From contig CAMCBZ010000002.1 in the NCBI GenBank assembly GCA_945873145.1, forward strand, positions 1 through 64,000: 64,000 bases of DNA, read 5' to 3'. Below are positions 43,120 to 52,185 of the stretch, piece by piece. This DNA comes from an uncultured Prevotella sp. (GTDB lineage: Bacteria; Bacteroidota; Bacteroidia; Bacteroidales; Bacteroidaceae). The position numbers and the translations under genes were made by a program. How positions within the stretch are numbered: the stretch's first letter is position 1; each line of letters begins with the position of its first letter. The notes under the pieces are model-generated. The model saw only the letters and a program-made list of their open reading frames with translations, was not told the DNA's origin and did not search any database.

Positions 43120-43749
43120 TTAGCTGCCAGTACCGGCAGAGCCTGACGCATCCTTACCTGTCGATGCCGCAATTTTACCTGTAGCACCATCGATGTCGCC
43201 ATCAGTGGTATGGATCTTACCCGTATAGAAAGGAGCGGCGCAGTAGTCGGTAGCAGATGCCTCCACGGTAGTAGTGTTGGCATCTGTCGGCGAAGCGCCG
43301 GTATCCTGTTTGAGCGACAGTTCGGCATCGAAGTCTTCATTACCAATGATGCGGTACTTGCCGTTGCGCTGTGGCACAAGGAAGACCATCTCATCGTTGT
43401 TCATCTGATTGATAAGACCTGTTGCCTCCTCCTCGGTTCCGGGGATGGCTATTGTTACCTTATTGAGGAAAGTCTTGGCGCCATCCGTGCCCTGGTTCTC
43501 AACTTCAATCTTACCGTTGTTCTTGACTATACCAATCTTGTAGAAGTATTTGTCAGCGGCAAGAACGAAATCCCCCTTAGTCTGGGCAGCTTCTTTAAGG
43601 TCGGCTGGTGCTTCACTTACAGCAGGATAAGAGAGAATGTCTCTTTTTGAAGTGGTATACACCCAATCACGTATGCCCGGCAGTTTCTTTTGTCCTGGGC
43701 ATTTCTCCAAATCCGCATAGACGGATGGATTTTTAGTGCATTTTGCCAT
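43120..43749 (-). CDS. Phage structural protein after the capsid
   Basis: A 209-aa protein starting MAKCTKNPSVYADLEKCPGQ and rich in strands and Gly/Thr towards its end. It follows the major capsid gene at 70 bp, with an 8-bp hairpin between them (about 43770-43810). Such genes encode decoration, head completion or tail tube proteins; I recall similar sequences as structural proteins in Bacteroidales prophages but cannot settle the role. Confidence 0.5.
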   Translation of the reverse strand: MAKCTKNPSVYADLEKCPGQKKLPGIRDWVYTTSKRDILSYPAVSEAPADLKEAAQTKGDFVLAADKYFYKIGIVKNNGKIEVENQGTDGAKTFLNKVTIAIPGTEEEATGLINQMNNDEMVFLVPQRNGKYRIIGNEDFDAELSLKQDTGASPTDANTTTVEASATDYCAAPFYTGKIHTTDGDIDGATGKIAASTGKDASGSAGTGS

Positions 43750-43819
43750 ATCTTTGAGTTCTTTAAATCGTTAAATGATGTGATGACCGTCGCCCATGAG
43801 CGGCGGTCATCGTTATACT

Positions 43820-44839
43820 TTAGACAGTCGGCTTCTTCTCTGCCACTGCGAAGACCTCAGGCGACACACTCTCGAACTGGGTTCCGAAGAACATGTTGGC
43901 GATAAAGTCAACATCGTAGTGGTTCTTAAGAGACTTCTCGACGGTGTATGTCTCATCGTCTGACTTCTGGTTGTACAGGAGAAGAATATTCTTCTTCGGT
44001 GTGAGCAGGATGAAGTCCTTAGGAACGTTTGGCAGGGGCACCAACTCTACGTTAGAAGCACCTTCGAGCGTAAGCTTATCATAGCTTTGGTTGTAAGGCA
44101 GAGCCCCGTGGCGTGTCTGATAAGCTTCTGTGTAGAAGTGATAGGTCCTATCACTGATGAACATCTTCAGATCCTGCCCACGGAGGTTGTCATTGAGCTT
44201 TTCGTTGAAGTAGAAGTCCTTCAGCGCATCCTCGGCGTTGTCCCTTCCGATAGAGTCTGTAAAATAAACAAGGTTGCCCCGGTCCTCAGAGATATAAACT
44301 TTCTTATTCTCGTTGGTACCGGCAATGTCGTTGTCAATGATGGTTTTGAAGCCATTAAAGAAAGCTGCCGTCTTATCGAAGACAGTGCCATCGTGTTTGG
44401 CAGTGAACGCATTGAAGAAGAGACGCTCACCGAGCTTCTTCATGATGAATGCGCAAATCTGCACAACGATAGGCACGTTCTTAAGACCCTCGCCCTTGGT
44501 GATGTTGCTACCCCAGATGCTTTGGTAGATGGCGTTAGGGTCAATGGTCTCGATGCAGTTACCGAAGAAAGTCTCCAGTGTGCGACCGTCGATGTTTACA
44601 TCGGCATCGTGCTGTTTGTCTTTCTTGTAGTTACCCATCTCGAAGTTACCCGACATTTCCGGAATCACTTCCTTATAGCGTATGCCTGTGCGTACAGAAC
44701 AATGCTTCAGCAGTTTGTCCATGGCAAGCATCGGCTGAACGATAAGCTGCTCACGGTAAGTGATGAAAGTCTTACTGAGCTGCTCCGGAGTGAAGGTGAC
44801 GTTGCCCACCTTCAATACATTTGTTGATGTGTCTGCCAT
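43820..44839 (-). CDS. Major capsid protein
   Basis: A 339-aa protein in the position expected for the shell protein, 2 nt after the protease-scaffold gene. It has no enzymatic motif; helices and strands alternate, as in the HK97 fold. Its size is usual for major capsid proteins without a scaffold part, which here is supplied by the upstream gene. Assignment depends on the gene order (protease, scaffold, capsid). Confidence 0.8.
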   Translation of the reverse strand: MADTSTNVLKVGNVTFTPEQLSKTFITYREQLIVQPMLAMDKLLKHCSVRTGIRYKEVIPEMSGNFEMGNYKKDKQHDADVNIDGRTLETFFGNCIETIDPNAIYQSIWGSNITKGEGLKNVPIVVQICAFIMKKLGERLFFNAFTAKHDGTVFDKTAAFFNGFKTIIDNDIAGTNENKKVYISEDRGNLVYFTDSIGRDNAEDALKDFYFNEKLNDNLRGQDLKMFISDRTYHFYTEAYQTRHGALPYNQSYDKLTLEGASNVELVPLPNVPKDFILLTPKKNILLLYNQKSDDETYTVEKSLKNHYDVDFIANMFFGTQFESVSPEVFAVAEKKPTV

Positions 44840-44841
44840 TT

Positions 44842-45957
44842 TTAGAGGTCTTTAAGTGATTCTGCAAGGTCAAAAGCCGTGAAAGCAGCCTGGCCATCAG
44901 CAGGGTTATCGTTTGTTTTGTCCTCCGGCGAAGGGTTCTTCTGGAGGTTCTTAATCTGCTCGTCCTTTGCGGCGAGGTCATTCTTTGCCTTTTGCAGCTC
45001 GGCCTTCAGCTCTGACACTTCATCCTTGGGCTGGTCTTTAGGAGCCTTAGGAGCGGGGCTGTCATCCTTATGCTCATCCTTTGGCTTGCCAAGCATCTCA
45101 TTGAGCTTCTCGGTTTGCTCAGCAGTCAGGATGTACTGCCCTTTGTCATCGTTAGGCAGAGAGTCAACGGCAAGAGCGGCAAGCAGTGCCGCATTTTCTT
45201 TAGTTTTACTCATCTGTTGTTGGTTATCCTCGACGTTAGATTTATGGAGCAGGTTCTTGATTCCCTGCAACGTCTTCTGCAGGAAGGTCGGAGTTGGATT
45301 GCCTTCGCTGTCAGCCACTGCTGCCATCGGCTGCTGTGGCTTCGGCAATGGCGGTATGCCTGCCTCCTTGTTGTTTTTATAGTTATTCATGAAAAGGTTG
45401 GTGATTTCAACCGTCGCCTTTTCGTCCTTGTCGTCTTCGTATATGGAATCCACAAGACCGAAGTCAACGGCTTCCTGAGCCGACATCCAGTTACCTTTGT
45501 TCATCTGAGCTGCGCACTCTTCTTTTGTCTTGCCGGTCTTGTCAGCGTACATCTGTGCCAGAACGTCGTCAAAGGTGGCAAGATCATCTTTCTGCTTCGT
45601 GAGGTTCTTGATGTAGGCATCAAGATCATCCTTATTCTTCTGCGAGTAGGTGTTAATCATCGTGCTCGTATTGTGGATAAGGAAGAAAGAACCTTTGACG
45701 ATGTCGATAGTCTTGCAGCCCAACATGGCAATGGTAGAAATGGAAGCGTTCATGCCAAATGCATGAGCGTGGACATTGCCATGATTTCGGAACGCCTGGT
45801 AGAGTTCCAATCCGTCCTTGACATAGCCGCCATAGGAGCTGAAGCCGACATGCACCTCCTTGCCCTTGTTCTGGTTAAGGACATATTGCACATAGTCGAA
45901 GGAAGCGGAGTTCCACCAACAGCCTATAGTGCCCGTTATCGTTATCTGATATTCCAT
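44842..45957 (-). CDS. ClpP-like prohead protease fused to scaffold
   Basis: A 371-aa protein with two parts. Residues 1-190 are a ClpP-type serine protease: GMNASIS with the nucleophilic Ser near 93, and FFLIHNTST with the His near 117. Residues 220-371 form a Lys/Glu-rich coiled coil typical of scaffolding domains (ELKAELQKAKNDLAAKDEQIKNL is within it). The protease would cut the scaffold during head maturation. It lies directly before the capsid gene and has a late promoter shared in sequence with the fibre operon. Confidence 0.88.
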   Translation of the reverse strand: MEYQITITGTIGCWWNSASFDYVQYVLNQNKGKEVHVGFSSYGGYVKDGLELYQAFRNHGNVHAHAFGMNASISTIAMLGCKTIDIVKGSFFLIHNTSTMINTYSQKNKDDLDAYIKNLTKQKDDLATFDDVLAQMYADKTGKTKEECAAQMNKGNWMSAQEAVDFGLVDSIYEDDKDEKATVEITNLFMNNYKNNKEAGIPPLPKPQQPMAAVADSEGNPTPTFLQKTLQGIKNLLHKSNVEDNQQQMSKTKENAALLAALAVDSLPNDDKGQYILTAEQTEKLNEMLGKPKDEHKDDSPAPKAPKDQPKDEVSELKAELQKAKNDLAAKDEQIKNLQKNPSPEDKTNDNPADGQAAFTAFDLAESLKDL

Positions 45958-45959
45958 TA

Positions 45960-45982
45960 TCTGTTCTTTTTCCGCAAAGTTA
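45960..45982 (-). promoter_or_regulatory. Late promoter with conserved leader, copy 2
   Basis: TAacTTTG on the minus strand (45982-45975). The 20 bp at 45960-45979 equal those at 36315-36334. No standard -33 element at the right spacing. Confidence 0.55.
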
Positions 45983-46015
45983 ATATATAAAAGATGTGAG
46001 TAAAAACACTTTGCA

Positions 46016-46423
46016 TTAGCCTATTTGCGGTATAGACAATGGCGTAGTGTAGGTAATTGAGGCCTCAGTCCAAGAATTGTCCGTCGGTTTCTCGGGCATA
46101 GACTCTACTGTTGTCAATATTGGAAACGGTCTTTTATTTGATCCAACGAGCAATTGCCTGCCGCCAATGAGGGTCAGACGGTAAACATAGTTTTTTCTAA
46201 GTCCGAGTTCCTGACAGGTATAGAATTTAACCGTAGCCGTTCTCATTAACACCTTATCATCCATTTTTTCAGCAATTGATAATGTTGGATATGGTCTGAC
46301 GGCAATTTTCTCCCATTGAATACCATCGGGAAGTTTAACAGTGTCGAACGAGGTTCTTTGCATCCCGTTGAGATCCTGGCACAATGCTCGTTCAACCTTG
46401 CGGATAATTTTCAGCGTGTTCAT
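46016..46423 (-). CDS. Phage protein of unknown function
   Basis: A 135-aa protein: an N-terminal helix (LKIIRKVERALCQDL) and a strand-rich remainder. It precedes the protease gene by 58 bp. It might be a head-tail joining protein, but nothing in it proves this. Confidence 0.5.
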   Translation of the reverse strand: MNTLKIIRKVERALCQDLNGMQRTSFDTVKLPDGIQWEKIAVRPYPTLSIAEKMDDKVLMRTATVKFYTCQELGLRKNYVYRLTLIGGRQLLVGSNKRPFPILTTVESMPEKPTDNSWTEASITYTTPLSIPQIG

Positions 46424-46505
46424 ATCTTGTTTATTTTTAGTTTGGCAATCGCACGGTGGCGAACAAATCGGGGGTTATAGTAGACGCGATTTTTTGAAAA
46501 AAAAC

Positions 46506-46991
46506 TCAGATTTTCTTGTTGGTTCCCTTCACCCTCTTCCGAAGATCAACGCCGTGCTCGAGATGAGCGTCGCGCATACGCTGGTAGCGCATCTTCAGCG
46601 TATAGTCATAGTCGGTCGAGATACCGTTGTTCTCACACCACGACCTGACGCAGTTGAGCAGCGTACACCCGCAGCGCGTCATCTCGTTCATATCGTTCCA
46701 GAACTGTATCTTGAAGGTGTCCTCGATGATTTCATCAAGGGCACGGCAGGCAGACTTTGACATATAGTTATAGTAAAGCCAGTTTTTCTTTTTGTCATAG
46801 GGTATGGCGACTGGCACCGTGTCTTCCTCTGGCTTCTGAGGCAGCCAGTCCTTGGGACGCAGACCGACGAAGCGGCGGATGCAGGCGTTCTCTGCACTGC
46901 GAGAAGGAAAGGTGACCGGATTGCCGTAGTGATGAGTCAGCCATTGCTTGATAAACGGCTTGACCTTTAGGTAGAAGACAAATTTGCTCAT
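46506..46991 (-). CDS. Phage protein with conserved Trp/Cys residues
   Basis: A 161-aa basic protein, first gene after the putative origin and with a perfect promoter (47020-47051). Its first part (MSKFVFYLKVKPFIKQWLTHHYGNPV) and the later segment with CGCTLLNCVRSWC look like a DNA-binding or replication-linked small protein. Bacteroidales prophages carry similar sequences of unknown function. Confidence 0.55.
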   Translation of the reverse strand: MSKFVFYLKVKPFIKQWLTHHYGNPVTFPSRSAENACIRRFVGLRPKDWLPQKPEEDTVPVAIPYDKKKNWLYYNYMSKSACRALDEIIEDTFKIQFWNDMNEMTRCGCTLLNCVRSWCENNGISTDYDYTLKMRYQRMRDAHLEHGVDLRKRVKGTNKKI

Positions 46992-47019
46992 ATACTCTTT
47001 ATTTTTTATAAATTTCTCA

Positions 47020-47051
47020 CAAAGGTAGGAAATTAATGGGATATTTTCAAA
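47020..47051 (-). promoter_or_regulatory. Promoter before the 46991 gene
   Basis: Minus strand TTTG (47051-47048), 20-bp spacer, TAccTTTG (47027-47020): a full consensus match 29 bp from the ATG. Confidence 0.75.
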
Positions 47052-47173
47052 TATTAGGTAGAAAATAGGTCGAAATTTCCTTATAATGTAAACATAATTT
47101 TACAGATTGCAAGTCTGCGTCCCCTTCTTCTCTCTCCGCTAACTTTGGCTTCCGCTGATTTCGTGAAATAATT

Positions 47174-47440
47174 TTGTGACAACGTTTCATTTGTGACAAG
47201 ATTTGTAACCGTATGATTATCAATAGCATTTGTTGTCACAATAGTCTGTTGCGGAAAATATTGGCAAAAATCAAAAGTGCAACAAAGGCCTCAGACACCC
47301 ATCGGAAGATGCCTTGTCACAAACCCGATTTTTTTTGTGACAGTTTGCAACGCAACTTTGTGACAACTTTGTGACAGCGCAAATCTCTGATTTATAGTCT
47401 TTTTCTTCTTTTTCAAACTCTCTGTTACAAAGTCACAAAA
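47174..47440. other. Candidate replication origin with iterons
   Basis: Eight copies of TTGTGAC(A) in about 270 AT-rich bp. Forward copies are at 47174, 47191, 47335, 47358 and 47369; reversed copies are at 47233-47241, 47314-47322 and 47432-47440. The stretch lies directly downstream of the primase-helicase gene and holds no gene. Repeated short initiator sites in AT-rich DNA next to a replication gene are typical for origins. Confidence 0.55.
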
Positions 47441-47550
47441 TTTTGGAAGGAAATTAGAAGGGGGTCGGGGAAACAGGAAGCCCCGTCGTGGTCCAGCTGT
47501 GGCAAGATGTAAATAAATCTTACTATGTCCTATTGGCAGTTTTGGCAACG

Positions 47551-47588
47551 AAAAAAGGCGGGCTGCTGAATCACTCAGCAACGCCGCC
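47551..47588 (-). terminator. Leftward terminator after primase-helicase
   Basis: A 12-bp stem with one bulge (47588-47576 region against 47568-47557) followed on the minus strand by TTTTTT. Confidence 0.8.
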
Positions 47589-47614
47589 CTGGCAAGCGAT
47601 AAGATTAAAAGCAA

Positions 47615-50560
47615 TTAGAATGGACAATCGTCTCCTGGTTGCCCGTTAGGTTTGTCGAAGAGATCCTGCTGTTTCGGCTCCTGCTTTGCTTCCGGCTTCA
47701 CCTCCTGTATTTCCTCCGGCTTGCTCTTTACATAGATCATGTCCTTGATTTTGCTGGTGCCGTCCGGTCCGGTCACACGCGACTGGATGCGGCCCGAGGC
47801 GTTCTGCAGTTCCTTGGGGTTCAAGCTGTCGATCCAGGAGCGCGTGGCGCAGAACGCCTTGAGTTTCTTATTGAAGCTCTGCATGGTGATGCGGTTGACA
47901 TTGGCGAAGCGCATGTAGTCGTTGAGCACATTGTCGCGCTCCAGCATCTTGTCGAGGTTGTCGCCCTCAGGCGAGAAGTATCCGTCGGCCCAGTCCTCGA
48001 AGTTGGCACCCATGTCAGCCTTGTACTTGCGCTGGATGATGTTCTCCATAGGCGGCTGTGGCTTGTAGCCGGTGTCGGCGATGCTCAGGTAGAAGCGGGT
48101 GCACTGCAGCCAAAAGTTGATGTCGTTGTTCCATTCCTCCTCGGTGTAGTCGTGCTCGTAGAGTGTCTTATGGAAGTCGTCGCGGATGGAACGAGTCTCC
48201 AGATAGTCGTTCTCCTCCGTTCGCTCGTGGTACCAGTCGGAGAAGACCATGTACAGGGCGCGTGCCTGACTCGACGGGTCGAAGTTGCAAGGCACATAGT
48301 TCGTTGTGAAGGCGAACTTTGGGCTCTCGTCGAAGGGTATGGTGAACACGTGGTTGTTTTTAGGGTTGACGGTGAGGTCGGAGGTGATGCTGTCGTAGAA
48401 CTGGCCAAGATCCATGTAGCGGTCGCAGTCATCGACGAGCACCATGTCGGTGAACTGCGTCACCTGCTCCAGTACGTGAGGGTCGTCCATGAGGTTGCGC
48501 TTGCGCCCGGAGAGGGAGACTGTCTTGCGCATTTTCTGAATGGTCTTGAAGAAGAAGCTCTTGCCCGACCGTCCGTTGCACTGGCCGTCCTCGCCAATCT
48601 TGTTGTCCATGGCCTGCGGTGCCCAGGCACGCGTTACACTCTTGTAGCGGTGGAGCATATAGCCCATGACGAATATCTTGTTGATGAGGTTTTGCTTTTG
48701 CTCACGTATCTCATCGGCAGTAAGCCCATCGCCCTGTATGTCGAAAGGATGTTTTTCGAGGTATGCCTTCGCGCCCTCCGGATCGTCCTCGAAGTTGTAT
48801 TCCGTCTCCTTGCGCCAGAAGAGACGGCTGGTATTGATTAGGTAGCCGAAGAAATGGCTGTTGACATTGTGGATTTCTATGTCAAGGTATTCATGGCCGT
48901 CCTCGGCCTGTACCTTCTTTATCTCGAACATCTGTTCGAGTTTCTTGAAGCGGTGGTCGATGACATTCTCCTTCCACACGTAGTTGTTGATGCCGCCCTG
49001 TCCATGCTCATAGGCCCTTATGCCGTCGTCGCCGGGCACAGGCTTGTGTACATCGACAGTGGCGTTGGAAAAGAAGAAGAGCTGGCTCTGTGAGGTGAAG
49101 TCGGTGAAGTCAAGCGTCACCTCGCCGAGGCTCTCCAGGGCAGCTCCGGACAATCGAGGTGAGTTGAGCACCAGGTTGAGAATGTCGCGGCCCTTATGAT
49201 GGTCGAGCACCCACTTGATGACAAACTGTCTTATTTCGCCCACCTTTATTTTCTTCACCACATTGCCGTCGATGTAGATGTATTCGGGGTTGTCGCTGTT
49301 GTCGTCCTTCAGCGCATGAAAGCCATTCAGCGAAAGGAAATTGTACAGGCATGCGGTGTCTATCTCATATTTCTTCTTCCCGTCCTTGGTGAGCCATTCC
49401 ACCCAGAACCTCGCGGGCAGGGCGTTGGCCATGAGGTTCTTGAAATCCTTCTTCTCCGAGCGCAGCGCCATCCAGTCTCGCAGGTCCTTGCGGCCATGTC
49501 CGCGGTTGTCCTTGTAGCTGGTCAGCCAGTCGGGTAACCATACGGTGTGTATGTCAATATAGGTAAGGGCCAGCTCGGTACCCTTGCGTCGGCCTGTCTC
49601 ATCGATATCGGGGATGTTATAAAGAACCTCGACGTATTTCATAATCTCGCGGTACTCCTCTGCCGACAGACTGTAGGTCTCTGAGTTGAACCAAAGCGGA
49701 TGATAGCCCATTGACTGACAGCAGAGCGAATCGCGCTCGCCGGAGCAGATGAACGCTTCCGGCAGTTTCTTCTCCTTATAGGGCTTGTCATCGTCGTGGG
49801 TGCGCTGCCATTCCTTTTCCTCCTCGGAGTTCATCTTGTGGTAGGCAGCCTTCAGTTCAGACAGGCCGTTGATGTAGCGTTGGGGTTTCTTACCCGCAGG
49901 AGTGTATGAGAAGCGAAAACCTTTCTCAACGTTCAGCGGCTCATACACCTTATAAAACTTATCCTCGGTTTCTTCGCCGCTGGCCTCGTGTATCAGGCAC
50001 TCGCGCATGAAGATGGGATAGTGTGGCGTTGAGTATTTTACCGTAACGCGCCGGTTCTTGACGTTGGCAATCCATTTCACCGAGTGCCAGTGCAGCGCAT
50101 CGACATCGGCTTGCTTCACCTTTGGGCCAAGGACCTGAAGCTCGTCAGCCGTGAATTTCTCATTCAACTCAAAGGGACGGCTGCCGTCCGGCTCGTCCTG
50201 CCTGGCATCACGCTGGCGGATGTCAGGCTTGTTGACGGTGCGATTCAGTTCGTCCTTCACACCGTATTTGGCGGCAAGCTGCAGCAGCGCCTCGTTGAAC
50301 TGGCTCTGCCGCATGCCCTTGTAGTGCATATAAACACTGATGCCGTTCTCGCCCTTGCCGTCCCCGCCAAAGTCTGTCACTTGCCAGATCTTGCCGTAGC
50401 TCTTCGAGTCGTATTCACGTAGCGAGGCCGACGGCGTGCGCTCATCACGGATGGCAAAGTGCTTCTTCGTGTTCACGCATCCCTTGGCCTGCGGATAGCA
50501 GTCAAGGATAATGTCGAGCCCACCGTGGGTGGCATTCAGTATGTCTTCAGCTTTAATCAT
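47615..50560 (-). CDS. Primase-helicase replication protein (SF3/D5-like)
   Basis: A 981-aa replication protein. The N-terminal part (FAIRDERTPSASLREY, then WQVTDFGGDGKG) looks like a primase-type domain, and the C-terminal third is an SF3-type AAA+ helicase: Walker A GQCNGRSGKSFF near residue 660, Walker B MVLVDDCD about 40 residues later, and sensor-like FAFTTNYVPCNFD. It should prime and unwind at the phage origin, probably the iteron stretch just downstream. Its tail is acidic and disordered. Has its own promoter at 50581-50612. Confidence 0.85.
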   Translation of the reverse strand: MIKAEDILNATHGGLDIILDCYPQAKGCVNTKKHFAIRDERTPSASLREYDSKSYGKIWQVTDFGGDGKGENGISVYMHYKGMRQSQFNEALLQLAAKYGVKDELNRTVNKPDIRQRDARQDEPDGSRPFELNEKFTADELQVLGPKVKQADVDALHWHSVKWIANVKNRRVTVKYSTPHYPIFMRECLIHEASGEETEDKFYKVYEPLNVEKGFRFSYTPAGKKPQRYINGLSELKAAYHKMNSEEEKEWQRTHDDDKPYKEKKLPEAFICSGERDSLCCQSMGYHPLWFNSETYSLSAEEYREIMKYVEVLYNIPDIDETGRRKGTELALTYIDIHTVWLPDWLTSYKDNRGHGRKDLRDWMALRSEKKDFKNLMANALPARFWVEWLTKDGKKKYEIDTACLYNFLSLNGFHALKDDNSDNPEYIYIDGNVVKKIKVGEIRQFVIKWVLDHHKGRDILNLVLNSPRLSGAALESLGEVTLDFTDFTSQSQLFFFSNATVDVHKPVPGDDGIRAYEHGQGGINNYVWKENVIDHRFKKLEQMFEIKKVQAEDGHEYLDIEIHNVNSHFFGYLINTSRLFWRKETEYNFEDDPEGAKAYLEKHPFDIQGDGLTADEIREQKQNLINKIFVMGYMLHRYKSVTRAWAPQAMDNKIGEDGQCNGRSGKSFFFKTIQKMRKTVSLSGRKRNLMDDPHVLEQVTQFTDMVLVDDCDRYMDLGQFYDSITSDLTVNPKNNHVFTIPFDESPKFAFTTNYVPCNFDPSSQARALYMVFSDWYHERTEENDYLETRSIRDDFHKTLYEHDYTEEEWNNDINFWLQCTRFYLSIADTGYKPQPPMENIIQRKYKADMGANFEDWADGYFSPEGDNLDKMLERDNVLNDYMRFANVNRITMQSFNKKLKAFCATRSWIDSLNPKELQNASGRIQSRVTGPDGTSKIKDMIYVKSKPEEIQEVKPEAKQEPKQQDLFDKPNGQPGDDCPF

Positions 50561-50580
50561 AATCCTATCGTTTTACGCTG

Positions 50581-50612
50581 CAAATATAATCAGCAGTAGT
50601 TGGGATGGCAAA
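50581..50612 (-). promoter_or_regulatory. Promoter of the primase-helicase gene
   Basis: Minus strand TTTG (50612-50609), 20-bp spacer and TAtaTTTG (50588-50581). It is 20 bp from the ATG. Confidence 0.8.
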
Positions 50613-50615
50613 TAC

Positions 50616-50885
50616 CTATGCTTGCCGGTTGCCTCCCTGACTCTTAAACAATTTGACGGCTTTTATTACTGCTTCCGCAAAAGGTTCCCGACGCAGCATA
50701 AGCGTAGCAATCATCCTCGCGACCTCATTCCAGCTGCCGCCGGCAGACGCATGATATTTGTCTTCCTTGTTGTCAACGACAATCAACCAGTTGCGCTTAT
50801 CAGCCTTCCATTCCTCCGTTGTATCAGTAATTCTGTTGACAACTTCTTCCCAGTTTGTTATCATACTCTTATTACACTCACTCAT
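50616..50885 (-). CDS. Small early phage protein
   Basis: An 89-aa protein with a central Trp-rich part (EEWKADKRNWLIVVDN) and a basic C-terminal helix. Overlaps the previous gene by 8 nt. No family recognised. Confidence 0.5.
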   Translation of the reverse strand: MSECNKSMITNWEEVVNRITDTTEEWKADKRNWLIVVDNKEDKYHASAGGSWNEVARMIATLMLRREPFAEAVIKAVKLFKSQGGNRQA

Positions 50886-51084
50886 GTTGTTTGGCTTTAA
50901 TTCCGGATCCGATTATTCCTAAATAAGGTCTATTAGTATAGAGAGCTTTCTTCATTTTGAACGCTGTAAACGCTTTCGACTTTTTCATGCAGCTCTTCCC
51001 ATGCTTGGAAAGTTTGATATAGAATACGCATCCGAATCTGCGGGCGTATGCTTTTTTGATTTTCCGATATGACATGTTACTCAC
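50878..51084 (-). CDS. Small basic early phage protein
   Basis: A 68-aa, very basic protein (many Lys/Arg/Tyr). It may bind DNA or RNA. It overlaps both neighbours by 8 nt. Start could also be the Met at residue 4. Family unknown. Confidence 0.45.
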   Translation of the reverse strand: MSNMSYRKIKKAYARRFGCVFYIKLSKHGKSCMKKSKAFTAFKMKKALYTNRPYLGIIGSGIKAKQHE

Positions 51085-51385
51085 CTCCTTTAGCTGTCAG
51101 ATCGAGACATGGAAATCTGTTCATTTCGAAACCATTCAGAAAGATGCTCGCTTTCTTTCCAAAATGTACATTGAAAGAATCACCCTTCTCATATTTCAGT
51201 TGTGGCAGAAGCCAGGCATGTCCAACTTCGTCAAACACTATGAGATTACCTATACCGCAATCTTCATCATAGCTTTCCGGATCTCCACAGATGAAGAAGT
51301 GCACCTGTCTGCCTTTCTTCATCTTAACTTCCAACTTCTCCAGATTGAGTTTATCAATCTGCTCTTCCATTTCTTTGATTGTCAT
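51077..51385 (-). CDS. Small early phage protein
   Basis: A 102-aa protein with an acidic N-terminal helix and a strand-rich remainder. It overlaps the preceding gene by 4 nt (ATGA). No recognised domain. Confidence 0.5.
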   Translation of the reverse strand: MTIKEMEEQIDKLNLEKLEVKMKKGRQVHFFICGDPESYDEDCGIGNLIVFDEVGHAWLLPQLKYEKGDSFNVHFGKKASIFLNGFEMNRFPCLDLTAKGGE

Positions 51386-51552
51386 TTCTTCTTTGATTTA
51401 TAGGTTTCTATTGTTAATTCAAACTCGTCACATGCGATTTCGTAAGGAGTCCTTCTGATACTGGGCAGATGTCTGGGAGCAATAATCAATTCTTCACCAT
51501 CATCTGCCTTCAGAAGCATTTTGTTTCCTTTCTTATTTATCTTGATTTCCAT
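51382..51552 (-). CDS. Small early phage protein
   Basis: A 56-aa protein from ATG 51552 (MEIKINKKGNKMLL). An in-frame ATG at 51615 would add 21 residues, but that stretch overlaps the Cys-rich gene in another frame. Coupled to both neighbours. Function unknown. Confidence 0.45.
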   Translation of the reverse strand: MEIKINKKGNKMLLKADDGEELIIAPRHLPSIRRTPYEIACDEFELTIETYKSKKK

Positions 51553-51661
51553 ATTTGCAAAGGGGCTTATTGGCGTATTGAACATATTTTTTAATCTCCT
51601 CGCACCACCTGCCATTTATACAGTTGCGCCCATGAGGGCAGCTGCGGCATTCATCGTTCAT
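51533..51661 (-). CDS. Cys-rich 42-aa protein
   Basis: A short reading frame coding for MNDECRSCPHGRNCINGRWC and 22 more residues, with five Cys (5, 8, 14, 20, 35), likely a metal-binding knuckle. Its ATG overlaps the stop of the LuxR-type gene by 4 nt, and its end overlaps the next start, so translation is coupled. No longer frame explains this stretch. Confidence 0.55.
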   Translation of the reverse strand: MNDECRSCPHGRNCINGRWCEEIKKYVQYANKPLCKYGNQDK

Positions 51662-52185
51662 AGCATGTAGCCTCCCAACCGCATTACTCTTATGATTTCC
51701 CGGCAGTTTTTCACGCCGAGTTTGTCTCGCACACGCAGCAACTGTGTCTTCACTGTGTTGCGGTTTTTATGCAGCTGTTCAGATATTTTGTCAAGCGTGC
51801 AGCCGTTTAAGTAGAGCTTTACCACTTCCTGCTCTCCTTTGGAGAGATGGACCAGACTCTTTGGTTTGCAGATGACATGTTCGTCCTTACAGATGCCACG
51901 CAACGGACAGCGCACTTCCTCAAAGTTGAGGATGTCGTGCTCGATGTCATTGGTGAGCAGGTCGTGCTCGCCAAAGTTGCAGCGCACAAAGCGTTCAACC
52001 ATCTGTGTAGCATGCTCCTTATATAGCGTGGCCAGCCTCGCATAGCATTCTGGGAACCTGTTACGGATGATGGTTATCAGCGGTTCAACAACCTCTGAAA
52101 ACTTGGTGAGCCGCTTCGGATCATGACCATCTTTCTTGTAATAGACCTGTCCTTCAGGACTGGTGTAGAACTCTACTTCTTCCAT
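51658..52185 (-). CDS. LuxR-type HTH regulator
   Basis: A 175-aa protein with a C-terminal LuxR/sigma-4-like helix-turn-helix: LSKGEQEVVKLYLNGCTLDK, then a second helix NRNTVKTQLLRVRDKLGV. The N-terminal 100 residues contain a Cys pair (CPLRGIC) but no receiver domain. In an early phage operon it may activate later transcription. Overlaps the gene before by 13 nt. Confidence 0.75.
   Translation of the reverse strand: MEEVEFYTSPEGQVYYKKDGHDPKRLTKFSEVVEPLITIIRNRFPECYARLATLYKEHATQMVERFVRCNFGEHDLLTNDIEHDILNFEEVRCPLRGICKDEHVICKPKSLVHLSKGEQEVVKLYLNGCTLDKISEQLHKNRNTVKTQLLRVRDKLGVKNCREIIRVMRLGGYML

Noticed and set aside
47291..47614. 107-aa leftward frame over the iteron region
   Set aside because: Low-complexity composition (Lys run, repeated TTGTGACA translations); the stretch is better explained as origin and terminator.
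47639..48841. Rightward 400-aa frame
   Set aside because: Antisense to the primase-helicase, with shadow composition and no family likeness.
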